Shown here one piece after another: positions 30,826 to 39,699 of a stretch of DNA of 40,783 nt (within the stretch, counting starts at the first letter, position 1; every line of letters begins with the position of its first letter). The stretch comes from Acidimicrobiia bacterium (GTDB taxonomy: Bacteria > Actinomycetota > Acidimicrobiia > Actinomarinales > Actinomarinaceae): positions 1-40,783 of the forward strand of contig JAONAZ010000001.1 in assembly GCA_028376655.1 (NCBI GenBank). The letters are read 5' to 3'. Position numbers and translations under genes: made by a program. The notes beneath the pieces are model-generated. The model did not search any database and was not told the origin of the DNA. It saw only the letters and a program-made list of their open reading frames with translations.

Positions 30826-32487
30826 TTAAGTTCTTTCTATGAAGCATTTTGCAATATAGGCAAGATTTATTTCTGATTGCCTTATGTTTTGTTGAAAAGA
30901 AAACTCTTCTTCACAGACTCTAGTAATTTTATAATTATTGAAATAACACGAATCCTCCATATATCTTGGTCTTTGATACGTCACTATAAAAACTGTGTCT
31001 CCTGCTTTTAGATCATCTATTGTTGTAAGCTTTATCTCTTTGTCAAGGTAAGGCTCAACAGTATGTTTAGGTTTACAAACCATTAATTTATCTTGTGAAA
31101 ATTTTTCTTCAAAGTTTGTATTAATGTACTCTGCAACCTCTTTCCCTTTGTACCCCCAATAATCAGTTGGCCAATTACCACATCCATCAATACTTTCATC
31201 ACAATAGTAGGCTGCATCTGAAAGATTTACAGTTTCATTAAAATACAAATATTTGTAAGGCCCTAAACCATATTGTGTAAACACACTATAAAAAACAATT
31301 ACCAAAACATAGAACATAGAAAAATAGGTTTTTCTATTCAGAAAATGTTCAAACGATTCAGTAAACAAAATTAGCAAATAAGGAATTACAAATAAAAAAT
31401 GCCTTAATCCATCGTATGCTGTGGGTCTAATGATTGGAAAGCTACTAAATACAAATAATACAAAAATTAATGAATACTGACTATAAAGAGTAAGTTTTAA
31501 CTTTTTAGTAATAACCAACGAGATGAAAGCTATGAGTCCTACGAAAATAAATAATGGCATTCTTGATAAAAACCAGTCAAACAAATAACTAGATGAGACC
31601 TCCTGAGCAATAACAAACTCTCCATTAGTTAATGTTGATCCGGGCCATCCGTGGTTAAACTGGTGATCAAAAGTTTCCCGTAAGAGCTGTAACGGCCTTA
31701 CCCACCCTTGTGGTGAGAGTAAAAATAATATAAGGATGGAAGAAAATAGGGATATTCCTCCCTCAATTATAAAAATTTTGTTAACATTTTTTGTGGTGAT
31801 GTGCTTCAGGAAAATCAATCCGAATGTAAAAAGGATAAATAAATAAGCATTAATCCTTATTGAAACAGATAGAGCTATTAAAAAAGCGGCTGTAAATATT
31901 CTTTTCTTCGAATATTGTGTTTGTATATTTTCACCATAATTGTTGATCAGAAATAAATTAATTAAAAATAATTGAATAAGGTAAGGAATGTCTTTGAGGT
32001 TAAATAAAGAATGGCCTGTAAAACTGGGGACTAGTAATAAGAAAATAATAAAAATATTTACCTTGGTTGTGTTGTATTTTACTTTAAGAAAACTAGCAAT
32101 GAAATAAAGAGAAAGTGAAACATAAATAATCAATAAAAGATGCATATTGAAATAAATATATGAGTCATTTGAAATAAAAATGGTGTCAACATAATCATAT
32201 GTAAATCTATTTATTATGTGTGCACCTATGTAAATAGGGAAAATTAAAATTAAACCAAAATATTCCGTTGAAGTGAAATTACTGAATATTGAATTATTAA
32301 AGTCTAGCTCATACATCATAATGAGCTTATCTAATACATTGTGACTTCCAAACCTGAGATCCATTGTGTCGTATGTCGTTCCTCCATTAAATATATTTTT
32401 TATTTGAAGAAAGAAGAATAAAGTAATTACAGCTTTTATTAAAAACTTGGATTCTAATAATTGATGAAGTCTTGAATTAACTTTCAT
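30826..32487 (-). CDS. GT-C membrane glycosyltransferase-like protein
   Basis: About 553 aa with 11-12 predicted membrane helices and a C-terminal soluble part of about 120 residues. The first outer loop has TTYDTMDLRFG, with the acidic pair expected of GT-C/PMT-type enzymes that use polyprenyl-linked sugars. LFNLKDIPYLIQLFL resembles the K-D-x-P-F region of GT39/87 relatives. YWGYKGKEVAEYIN begins the tail, which has several Cys. A GTG six codons upstream (32505) is the alternative start. The donor and acceptor are unknown. Confidence 0.75.
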   Translation of the reverse strand: MKVNSRLHQLLESKFLIKAVITLFFFLQIKNIFNGGTTYDTMDLRFGSHNVLDKLIMMYELDFNNSIFSNFTSTEYFGLILIFPIYIGAHIINRFTYDYVDTIFISNDSYIYFNMHLLLIIYVSLSLYFIASFLKVKYNTTKVNIFIIFLLLVPSFTGHSLFNLKDIPYLIQLFLINLFLINNYGENIQTQYSKKRIFTAAFLIALSVSIRINAYLFILFTFGLIFLKHITTKNVNKIFIIEGGISLFSSILILFLLSPQGWVRPLQLLRETFDHQFNHGWPGSTLTNGEFVIAQEVSSSYLFDWFLSRMPLFIFVGLIAFISLVITKKLKLTLYSQYSLIFVLFVFSSFPIIRPTAYDGLRHFLFVIPYLLILFTESFEHFLNRKTYFSMFYVLVIVFYSVFTQYGLGPYKYLYFNETVNLSDAAYYCDESIDGCGNWPTDYWGYKGKEVAEYINTNFEEKFSQDKLMVCKPKHTVEPYLDKEIKLTTIDDLKAGDTVFIVTYQRPRYMEDSCYFNNYKITRVCEEEFSFQQNIRQSEINLAYIAKCFIERT

Positions 32488-32543
32488 CTTGAATAAAGTG
32501 AGCACTGTTGATATTTTTTAAAAATTAGAGTCATATGACTACT

Positions 32544-32936
32544 TTACTTCCTAATGTTAAAAATTTTTCCTGAGTAAGTTAAAAATAATGAAGAAGCAAA
32601 AACATAAAGAGAAAGAGAAACTCTTGAATATCCATAAACTCTTAGAATAATATAGACAGATGAAAGACCTAGAAGGCAAACTAGAACATTGAAAAAATAC
32701 CTTGAATAATGTAATAAATATATTTCAATGAAAGGTTTAAATATTCGAATTAATAATAAAGTTATTCCAGATACGCTAAAACTTGTTATGAAATAAGTCA
32801 CATCTAAGTCCGAATTGTTAATTTCGAACAACAGATTTAAGTCCTTCACTAATTGCAGTGTATCAATATATGGACTTGTTAATAAAACACCGTAATTAAG
32901 CAAAACGAGAACAGAGAATCTTATTATAAATATCAT
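32544..32936 (-). CDS. Small polytopic membrane protein, about 130 aa
   Basis: Four predicted hydrophobic helices (about 3-18, 45-63, 78-98 and 105-122), a polar loop after the first (DTLQLVKDLNLLFEINNSDLD), and a short basic end (KIFNIRK). The size and helix number recall GtrA-type flippase helpers common beside polyprenyl-sugar synthases, but I see no GtrA signature. A TTG directly before the ATG is an alternative start. TAAACT precedes it by 6-9 nt. Confidence 0.55.
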   Translation of the reverse strand: MIFIIRFSVLVLLNYGVLLTSPYIDTLQLVKDLNLLFEINNSDLDVTYFITSFSVSGITLLLIRIFKPFIEIYLLHYSRYFFNVLVCLLGLSSVYIILRVYGYSRVSLSLYVFASSLFLTYSGKIFNIRK

Positions 32937-33056
32937 CAATGTTCCAGTTTATCTGATTATCAAATAAGATATTTATAAATATTTTAAATAGGTTTCATGT
33001 ATACTTTTTTTCGGTAATTCTAAAAAAAAAATACTATCATTTGTTTTATTTAAGAA

Positions 33057-33764
33057 ATGAGGGTAATTTTGGAGAGTATTCCACTTGAAGATAATCAGGA
33101 TTGGTGGTGGTATAAGGCAAAAAGTAATACGCTAAATATAATTCTTGATTCAGCAAAAATAAATAAAAAACTAAAAATCCTAGAAATCGGCCCGGGGAAA
33201 GGAAACAACTTAAATACGTTAAGCAAATACGGTGAAATTGACATATTGGAAAGTGATCATAATTTCATTAAATTTATAAAAGAGAATAGTGATTTAGTAA
33301 ATGAGGCATATTCAGATTTTTGTGAAATAACTAAAGCCTATGATTTAATAGTTCTCTTAGATGTTGTGGAGCATATTGAAGATACCAGTAACTTTTTTAA
33401 GTCAATTAATAAAATCCTTTCAAAGGAAGGTCATATAGTAATTAGTGTCCCAGCATATGAAAGTCTTTGGAGTGAACATGATGTAAGACTTAAACATTTT
33501 AGAAGGTATACATGGAAAACTTTATTAAATGAAGTTCAGGATTATGAGGTTATAAAACGAATTGGTTTTAATTACTTACTGTTACCTATTAGATATCTAC
33601 AAATTAAGTTTTCTAAAAATATATCAACAACAAATGAAAATAGTAACTTTATGAATGCTCTACTGTTTCAAATATCAAAAATTGAACATTTTTTGAGAAT
33701 TTTAAGATTTAATCCTAAATTTGGGATTTCACTTTTTGTACTCTTAAAAAAAAATAGCTTTTAG
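33057..33764 (+). CDS. Class I SAM-dependent methyltransferase
   Basis: 235 aa. Motif I is ILEIGPGKGNNL, followed by an acidic residue on beta2 (DILESD). Motif III-like VLLDVVEHIEDTSNFF and post-motif LSKEGHIVISVPAYESLWSEHDV follow. LKHFRRYTWKTL and the hydrophobic C-terminus match sugar/lipid methyltransferases often found in glycan clusters. The N-terminal Trp-rich segment (DNQDWWWYKAKS) is typical of the subgroup. The substrate is unknown. Confidence 0.85.
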   Translation: MRVILESIPLEDNQDWWWYKAKSNTLNIILDSAKINKKLKILEIGPGKGNNLNTLSKYGEIDILESDHNFIKFIKENSDLVNEAYSDFCEITKAYDLIVLLDVVEHIEDTSNFFKSINKILSKEGHIVISVPAYESLWSEHDVRLKHFRRYTWKTLLNEVQDYEVIKRIGFNYLLLPIRYLQIKFSKNISTTNENSNFMNALLFQISKIEHFLRILRFNPKFGISLFVLLKKNSF

Positions 33765-33767
33765 TTT

Positions 33768-34559
33768 CTAAATTAGACGATTTCGAATACTCTTATATAA
33801 ATTTCCATGCAATTTGTCTCTGAGCCCAAAAGCATTATATCCAAATTGACTTTGATCTAAATTTAGAATTTTATCTGCAATGTATTTAGGATGTCTTTTT
33901 TTATTAATAGTTTTTGTATGTTTCCTATATCTTCCCTCAACCATTGTAATCCAGGTATGGAAGGCTTTTTCAAGATCTTCTCCCTCTTCATTTCCCCAAT
34001 CCTTGAAATGTCGATACCAGGCCCGTGCAAATCTTGACCTATCTTCTGCTATAACCTCTTTGGTTTTAAACATGCTGTCGTAATTCCAAAGCCATATTTT
34101 AGATATCGGAACTTCATTAGGAAGAATTTCTTTATCATTTAGTGTTGGTAGACATAAATCTCCTCCACCATTGAGTTTTATTTCTGGAAAGTTTTTTTTA
34201 TTATATGCAATCACAATATTTGTTTTTAATGCATATCTTTCTGGAGTAAAAAACTGAACTTTTGGAAAAGCAACTGCAGGTTTGTCAAAATTTTCTGATA
34301 ATACTTTTCTAATACCTTGAAAGTCATTCTCATGAAAAAAATAGTCTAAATCCATTCGAATTACCCAATCACCAGTAGCTAATTCGTAACTCTCGTTAAA
34401 AGTTTTTCCTATGTAGTCCCATGAAAATTCATATGGCCAATTTTCTCCTGTTCTCACAACTTCATCTGCTAAATCGTTATAGCAAGTAAGTGCTTCTTTC
34501 CAAGGATCCATTCTTTCTTCTGGGTTTGTATATGTTGTTGCAATTGATAATTTAAACAT
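33768..34559 (-). CDS. GT-A fold glycosyltransferase-like protein
   Basis: 263 aa. LSIATTYTNPEERMDPW at the N-terminus and WVIRMDLDYFFHENDFQ (a DxD motif, DLD) give a GT2-like nucleotide-diphospho-sugar transferase. The later part, with LNGGGDLCLP and AWYRHFKDWG, contains acidic and aromatic residues that may hold the acceptor. There is no membrane segment. It lies tail to tail with the methyltransferase, 3 bp apart. Confidence 0.75.
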   Translation of the reverse strand: MFKLSIATTYTNPEERMDPWKEALTCYNDLADEVVRTGENWPYEFSWDYIGKTFNESYELATGDWVIRMDLDYFFHENDFQGIRKVLSENFDKPAVAFPKVQFFTPERYALKTNIVIAYNKKNFPEIKLNGGGDLCLPTLNDKEILPNEVPISKIWLWNYDSMFKTKEVIAEDRSRFARAWYRHFKDWGNEEGEDLEKAFHTWITMVEGRYRKHTKTINKKRHPKYIADKILNLDQSQFGYNAFGLRDKLHGNLYKSIRNRLI

Positions 34560-34588
34560 CTGTTATTTATAATTATACGAGTATCTTT

Positions 34589-35299
34589 TTATTTTTTTCT
34601 CTTAATAAATAGTTTAAAAAGCAACATAACTGCTTCAAATGTAATCTGTAAATTCATTTTTGACTGACCCAATCGTCTTTCTTCAAAAGTAATTGGAACT
34701 TCTAATATAGTTAAACCAGCTTTTTCAGCATTGAAAGCCATTTCTATTTGAAACCCATAACCATTAGTGGTAATACTATTAAATTCAATTTCTGTAAGCG
34801 CATGCTTATTAAAAGACCTAAATCCACTTGTTAGATCATTAAGGTCTGAATTTAAAATAGACCTAGAAAATAGATTGGCATATTTAGATAAAGCTTTTCT
34901 TCTTCTGTCCCAACCTTTGCTTCCTCCACCTTTAATGTATCTACTACCAATAACCATGTCTCCAAAAGACAGCTTTGATAGAATCTTTTTTAGATCTTCA
35001 AATGTATGAGAAAAATCAACATCCATTTCTACGCAGTGTGAATATTCACTATTTAAGAACCAGGAAAATCCCTCTCTGTAGGCAGAGCCAAGCCCCATTT
35101 TATGAGATCTTTCTATTAGAAATAGTTTTTTGTTGTACTTTTTGGATTTCTTAACAATTTGGGCAGTTCCATCTGGAGAACCATCATCAATGATCAAAAG
35201 ATTTAAATTAAGTTCCAATACTGAATTAATAAATAACTCTATATTTTGGATTTCATTATATGTTGGACTTATGATGAGTATATTATTATTATCTATCAT
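34589..35299 (-). CDS. Polyprenol-phosphate mannose synthase-like GT2 (Dpm1/Ppm1 type)
   Basis: 236 aa. ILIISPTYNEIQNIELFI, LLIIDDGSPDGTA, MGLGSAYREGF, VEMDVDFSHTFEDL, IGSRYIKGGGSKGW, LTSGFRSFNKHAL and the C-terminal VPITFEERRLGQSKM are all characteristic of dolichyl/polyprenyl-phosphate mannosyltransferase. The mycobacterial homologue Ppm1 supplies mannose for lipoglycans and protein mannosylation. It lacks the C-terminal membrane helices of some homologues. ATG 35299 is preferred to the ATG one codon before, because TAGACT lies 6 nt upstream. Confidence 0.88.
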   Translation of the reverse strand: MIDNNNILIISPTYNEIQNIELFINSVLELNLNLLIIDDGSPDGTAQIVKKSKKYNKKLFLIERSHKMGLGSAYREGFSWFLNSEYSHCVEMDVDFSHTFEDLKKILSKLSFGDMVIGSRYIKGGGSKGWDRRRKALSKYANLFSRSILNSDLNDLTSGFRSFNKHALTEIEFNSITTNGYGFQIEMAFNAEKAGLTILEVPITFEERRLGQSKMNLQITFEAVMLLFKLFIKRKK

Positions 35300-35305
35300 C
35301 ATCTA

Positions 35306-35311
35306 AGTCTA
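35306..35311 (-). promoter_or_regulatory. -10 element, leaderless Ppm1-like mRNA
   Basis: TAGACT on the minus strand, 6 nt before ATG 35299, with no Shine-Dalgarno sequence. Confidence 0.4.
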
Positions 35312-35335
35312 AATAATAGATGGACAATTATTATT

Positions 35336-36469
35336 TTAAATTAATAAATATTTCTCTAACTCTTTGTCAAAATTAACTAGCTTATAATTTGAGTTTATTA
35401 AATGAAGAGATTCTTTAGATAAATCTTCTAATTTTTGTTTGTCATAATATAAGCTTTCTATATTTTCTGCCCACAAATCAAGAGTGTTATTATTTAATAA
35501 TATAATATTTTTTTTATTTTGATAGGTTTCGTAATCCCAGAATCCAATTGTGCTGGAGGTGATTAATGGTGTGCCTACAGAAGCTGCCTGGAGACCTGCA
35601 CTTTGCCCAGATGACACCAAGGTATTATTAATAGGTAAAATAACCAGTCTGGCTTTTTCATAATAATTCTTAACTTCCTCATCTGATAAATATCCCCTAT
35701 TCCAGTCTCCTAGGATATTTGTTACGTTTCTAGACTTTATATCTTGATCTTTGATCCTGTTTGTTATGAATGTAAATGGTATATTTTCAAGTTTATTTGC
35801 AATTTCAATTACTAGATTAAAATCTCTGTGTCCATTACTTCCAATAAAAAGGACTCCTTTTTTTTCTTCAAAATCTGGTGTTGATTTAGGTCTCCAAAAA
35901 TCAGTATCTATACAAAATGGCAAACAAACAAATTTAGTCTCAAATTTTGAGTAATTTTTTACAGCAAAATCATACTCACTTCTATTTGTGAAAATTAAAT
36001 AGTCAACTACGAATAAAAAATAAGTAAAAATTATTTTCCTTAAGACTCTGACAATTATATTTGATTTTCTCATTGCGAAAAGTCCCGAAAGGATGACTAT
36101 GAAATTTATTTTTTTTAATATTTTCATGAGTGAGATATAAAAAAATAGCGACATTCCTATTCCATGATTGGATGTAATTACATTTTTGGAATTATATATT
36201 TGAGATAATGTATCCCGACTGATTAATACATTCATATAAAATGTCAATTTTGAGAACTTTGCAAAAAATTGATCCATAAATTTCAATATTTTTTTGGTTA
36301 GATTAGAAGAATTTTGATTTTCGGTCTCAATAATATTTAATCTGTAGTCCTTTTTTGAAAAGTAGGGATACCCATAAAAAAACTCTTTTCCGTGATCTTG
36401 TTCTGATAATAGTTTTTCATTTCTGCCGCTTCCAAAAACATAGGTAATATCATATTTGTAATTTTTCAT
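35336..36469 (-). CDS. GT4-like glycosyltransferase
   Basis: 377 aa, GT-B fold. The C-terminal half has GVLFIGSNGHRDFNLVIEIANKL, NILGDWNRGYLSDEEVKNYYEKARLVILPI and SGQSAGLQAASVGTPLITS, the usual donor-binding layout. The E-x7-E motif is replaced by a Gln/Ala-rich version. A hydrophobic patch at about 110-160 may touch the membrane. The acceptor and sugar are unknown. TATAAT lies 9 nt upstream of the ATG. Confidence 0.75.
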   Translation of the reverse strand: MKNYKYDITYVFGSGRNEKLLSEQDHGKEFFYGYPYFSKKDYRLNIIETENQNSSNLTKKILKFMDQFFAKFSKLTFYMNVLISRDTLSQIYNSKNVITSNHGIGMSLFFYISLMKILKKINFIVILSGLFAMRKSNIIVRVLRKIIFTYFLFVVDYLIFTNRSEYDFAVKNYSKFETKFVCLPFCIDTDFWRPKSTPDFEEKKGVLFIGSNGHRDFNLVIEIANKLENIPFTFITNRIKDQDIKSRNVTNILGDWNRGYLSDEEVKNYYEKARLVILPINNTLVSSGQSAGLQAASVGTPLITSSTIGFWDYETYQNKKNIILLNNNTLDLWAENIESLYYDKQKLEDLSKESLHLINSNYKLVNFDKELEKYLLI

Positions 36470-36506
36470 GACTTGTTAATTATAGTAATTAAAGAAGAAA
36501 TATTGT

Positions 36507-36512
36507 TAAATT
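36507..36512 (+). promoter_or_regulatory. Extended -10 before the epimerase gene
   Basis: TGTTAAATT (TG-n-TAAATT) puts the hexamer 7 nt before ATG 36520. This also argues against the TTG three codons upstream (36511), which overlaps the hexamer. Confidence 0.4.
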
Positions 36513-36519
36513 GGTATAC

Positions 36520-37443
36520 ATGGAACAAAACATTTTACTTATTGGATCAAAAGGATTTTTAGGTAGCCATGTAAAAATATTACTTGAAAAACAAGACCAG
36601 CTATTTGATGAAATTAAAGGTAAATCTGAGGTAGATATTACAAATCTTGAAAGTTTTAAAGATTATGTAGCAGATAAAAATATCACATCAATAATAAATT
36701 GTGCAGCTTTTGTTGGTGGAATTTCTTTTGGATACAAATATCAAGCAGATTTACTAAAAATAAATTCGTTAATGGCCACAAATCTCTATGAGGTAGCAAA
36801 TTTTTTTGGGATCAAAAATATTATTAATCCGATATCTAACTGCGCGTATCCAGGAAACTTAACGGTTTATAATGAAAAAGAATTCTGGGATGGGCCACCT
36901 CACGAGTCTGTTTTTAATTATGCATTATCAAAAAGATTATTTGTTGCACTTGGAAAAAGTTTTTATGAACAGTATGGAATTTCATCATACAATGTAGTTT
37001 TATCAAATATGTATGGACCAGGAGATCATTTTGAAGAGGAAAGGTCTCACGCTCTCGGTGCATTAATTAAGAAAATTTACTTAGCCAAAAATAGCAATCA
37101 CAACTCCATTGATATTTGGGGAACAGGGAGGCCTATTAGGGAGTGGCTATATGTCGAAGATGGTGCAAAGGGACTTGTGAAATCACTAGAACTTAATGAA
37201 GGAAACTATCTTTATAATGTTGGTATAAATAAAGGATCCTCAATAATTGAAATTGCAGAATTAATATCAAAATATATGGACTGGAATGGAGACTTTAACT
37301 TAAATACGGATATGCCTGATGGCGTAATGCGAAAAACTGTAAATGGGGACTTGGGTGGTAAACTACTTAATTGGAAGCCTGAAGTTAAGCTAAATGATGG
37401 AATTAAAAAAACTGTAGAATGGTATATAAATAACAATGAATAA
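36520..37443 (+). CDS. NAD(P)-dependent sugar epimerase/reductase, GDP-L-fucose synthase-like
   Basis: 307 aa short-chain dehydrogenase. The Rossmann motif is LIGSKGFLGSH. NCAAFVGGISFG and the SNCAYP segment (Ser and Cys of the fucose synthase active site), YALSKR (Tyr-x3-Lys) and NMYGPGDHF follow GDP-L-fucose synthase. WGTGRPIREWLYVED is the conserved C-terminal substrate loop. The product is probably a GDP- or CDP-linked deoxysugar. No GMD partner is visible in the window. It heads a three-gene unit, overlapping the cupin gene by 8 bp. Confidence 0.85.
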   Translation: MEQNILLIGSKGFLGSHVKILLEKQDQLFDEIKGKSEVDITNLESFKDYVADKNITSIINCAAFVGGISFGYKYQADLLKINSLMATNLYEVANFFGIKNIINPISNCAYPGNLTVYNEKEFWDGPPHESVFNYALSKRLFVALGKSFYEQYGISSYNVVLSNMYGPGDHFEEERSHALGALIKKIYLAKNSNHNSIDIWGTGRPIREWLYVEDGAKGLVKSLELNEGNYLYNVGINKGSSIIEIAELISKYMDWNGDFNLNTDMPDGVMRKTVNGDLGGKLLNWKPEVKLNDGIKKTVEWYINNNE

Positions 37444-37846
37444 AAATCTTAAAAATGAAATTATTGCTAAAGGTATTCACATAGCAACTATTATCAAACC
37501 AAATCTTTCTTCTGAAGGATTGTCTTTTTTAACTGACGATGAAAATTTTATTCAGGTTGGTTTATGGAATTATAAAAAAGGAAAGCGTCTAGATACCCAT
37601 TATCACAATACATTTTCTAGAGAGTCTTTTAAAACTAATGAATCAGTTTATGTTGTTCGTGGCAAGATTAAGTGTAATTTATATTTTGAAAATGGTGAAT
37701 TCATATCATCTCACATTTTAGATGAAGGAGAAATGATTATTCAATTTAACGGTGCTCATGAATATTTTATCGAAGAGGATGCCTTAGTTATTGAGAATAA
37801 AAATGGTCCATATTTTGGTCCTGAAAAAGATAGGACAAGAATTTGA
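37436..37846 (+). CDS. Cupin-fold protein of the sugar operon
   Basis: 136 aa. A single cupin barrel: KGKRLDTHYHNTFSRES holds the metal-binding or base His pair, and VYVVRGKIKCNLYFENG and EGEMIIQFNGAHEYFIEEDALVIE form the second strand set with a His. Small cupins of this kind often act as nucleotide-sugar isomerases (FdtA/WbbJ-type). Position between epimerase and aminotransferase supports that, but the substrate is unknown. Confidence 0.7.
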   Translation: MNKNLKNEIIAKGIHIATIIKPNLSSEGLSFLTDDENFIQVGLWNYKKGKRLDTHYHNTFSRESFKTNESVYVVRGKIKCNLYFENGEFISSHILDEGEMIIQFNGAHEYFIEEDALVIENKNGPYFGPEKDRTRI

Positions 37847-38916
37847 AATATAATCAGGTTGAGCCACATATTAATGAGGATGATATTAAAAATGTAAATG
37901 AATACTTACGTTCCGGCGGATGGATAACAGAACATGTGAAAACTAAAGAATTAGAAAAAGAAATATCAAATTTTGTGGGTCGAGAGTATGCAATTACTGT
38001 ACCGAATGGGACAATTGCTATTTATTTATCTTTATTGGGATTAGGTCTTAAAAATAAAAAAATTGCTGTACCCAATATAACCATGATTGCAACTGTAAAT
38101 GCTATTTTATGGGCTGATTCTACTCCCGTTTTAATTGATGTTGATGAAAATTTATGTATGTCCTATGAAGATTTAGTTGTTCATAAAGACTTGGATGCTG
38201 TAATATTTGTTCCACTTAACGGTCGAACGGGTGATGGAGAGAAGATAAATGATTGGTGTAAAGAAACTGGTATAAATTTTATCGAAGATTCAGCACATGC
38301 TTTGGGATCCTCATATGAGAATACTATGTGTGGGAATCTAGGAGACATGAGTATATTTTCATTTACACCTCATAAAATTATAACTATGGGTCAAGGTGGA
38401 ATGGTATTGACAGATGATCAGGAAAAATACGAATTTCTTACAAACCTAAAAACATTTAATCGCCAAAAAGACAAAGCTGATTGGCATGAAGATTTTGGTT
38501 TAAATTTTAAAATAACTGATTTACAAGCAACTCTTGGTTTGTCTCAATTTGAAAGAATTGATTCATTTATAAATAATAAAAAAGAAAATTATAAAAATTA
38601 TCTTAGATTAATAGATAATGATGCAGTCTCTGTTCTTGGTTTTTCTGATAATGAAGTTCCTTGGTTTTTTGATATAAAGCTTGATTCTTTGTCGTCCAAA
38701 GAAGAGTTTTCAAATCAACTTAATAAAGAGGAGATTGAAACTAGAAATCTATACCCCGCTTTAAGTAAACAAAAATTCTTAAAGAAATATCGAGAAAGCG
38801 AATTATTAATATCAGAAAGAATACATGAAAAAATTCTTTGGTTGCCATCTTCGAATAGTTTGGTTGAGGAAGATATTGAGTATATATCTGAAAAAATTAA
38901 CTCTGTGAACGCCTAA
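37843..38916 (+). CDS. DegT/DnrJ/EryC1-family sugar aminotransferase
   Basis: 357 aa, TTG start forming a TTGA overlap with the cupin stop. It is PLP-dependent: Lys178 (SFTPHKIITMGQGGM) is the cofactor lysine and Asp149 lies in IEDSAHALGS. The start YNQVEPHINEDDIKNVNEYLRSGGWIT is typical of perosamine-synthetase-like enzymes that aminate 4-keto or 3-keto sugars. In the common motif lnGr-a-d-, NGRTGDGEKI is seen. Together with the epimerase and the cupin it predicts a nucleotide-linked amino-deoxysugar. Confidence 0.88.
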   Translation: MKYNQVEPHINEDDIKNVNEYLRSGGWITEHVKTKELEKEISNFVGREYAITVPNGTIAIYLSLLGLGLKNKKIAVPNITMIATVNAILWADSTPVLIDVDENLCMSYEDLVVHKDLDAVIFVPLNGRTGDGEKINDWCKETGINFIEDSAHALGSSYENTMCGNLGDMSIFSFTPHKIITMGQGGMVLTDDQEKYEFLTNLKTFNRQKDKADWHEDFGLNFKITDLQATLGLSQFERIDSFINNKKENYKNYLRLIDNDAVSVLGFSDNEVPWFFDIKLDSLSSKEEFSNQLNKEEIETRNLYPALSKQKFLKKYRESELLISERIHEKILWLPSSNSLVEEDIEYISEKINSVNA

Positions 38917-38917
38917 T

Positions 38918-39658
38918 CTATCGTTTCAGAAGTTTTCTTATTCTATACTCCCAAAGTATCATTAGTAAATCTTTTGCCATAGTTATTGTGTCTGAACTGA
39001 TACTTACATTTGACTTTTCATCATGAATGTAATCAACAGGTATTTCCATAACTTTTATTTCTTCCTGCTTTGCAAGAAAAAATAATTCAACATCATAAGA
39101 AAAGCCCTCTTTTGTAAAGTCTTTACAAGTTTTAAAATTTTGTATATTAATAACCTTAAATCCACACTGCGTATCTGAAACGCTTATACCCAGTAAGGAT
39201 TTAACCAAAGCTGTATACACAAATCCTGTGATGATTCTAGAAAATGGAGTTTTTAAAATATTCGACGTTTTCATTTTACGTGAACCAACTACAAAATCTC
39301 CAAGAAAATCTCCTTTTTCATCTAGAAATTTCAAAATATGATCTATTCCAACTGAGAAGTCGGCATCTGAAATTAAAATATTATTATATTTTGCTGAATT
39401 GAGGCCCATTTTAACTGCCGCACCTTTTCCTACAGTATTTATAGTTATTAACTCAATATTTTGAATATTATGATTTTCAATAAAATTTGATAATTCTAAA
39501 GTGTTTGTTTCATCACCGCCATTTAGGATAATCAATATTTCAAAATTTTTAACATAGTTCTTACAAAAATCAATTAAATATGGAATTTTTTTAATTAAAG
39601 TTTTTTCATCGTTTTTACAGGGAATTACTATTGATAATTGATTTATTTGATTGTCCAT
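38918..39658 (-). CDS. GT2 glycosyltransferase, polyprenyl-phosphate glucosyltransferase-like
   Basis: 246 aa. LSIVIPCKNDEKTL, the glycine-containing ILNGGDETNT in place of DDGS, GKGAAVKMGLNSA, ILISDADFSVGIDHIL (DAD metal motif), VVGSRK, VSDTQCGFKVI and EGFSYDVELFFLA match the Alg5/GtrB-like group (DTQCGFK is diagnostic). There is no C-terminal membrane helix. It lies 1 bp from the aminotransferase, tail to tail. Confidence 0.85.
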   Translation of the reverse strand: MDNQINQLSIVIPCKNDEKTLIKKIPYLIDFCKNYVKNFEILIILNGGDETNTLELSNFIENHNIQNIELITINTVGKGAAVKMGLNSAKYNNILISDADFSVGIDHILKFLDEKGDFLGDFVVGSRKMKTSNILKTPFSRIITGFVYTALVKSLLGISVSDTQCGFKVINIQNFKTCKDFTKEGFSYDVELFFLAKQEEIKVMEIPVDYIHDEKSNVSISSDTITMAKDLLMILWEYRIRKLLKR

Positions 39659-39664
39659 TTAACT

Positions 39665-39670
39665 ATATTA
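39665..39670 (-). promoter_or_regulatory. -10 element, leaderless GT2 mRNA
   Basis: TAATAT on the minus strand, 6 nt before ATG 39658, with no Shine-Dalgarno sequence. Confidence 0.35.
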
Positions 39671-39699
39671 ACTAATTGAATATCAAAAAAACACATAAA

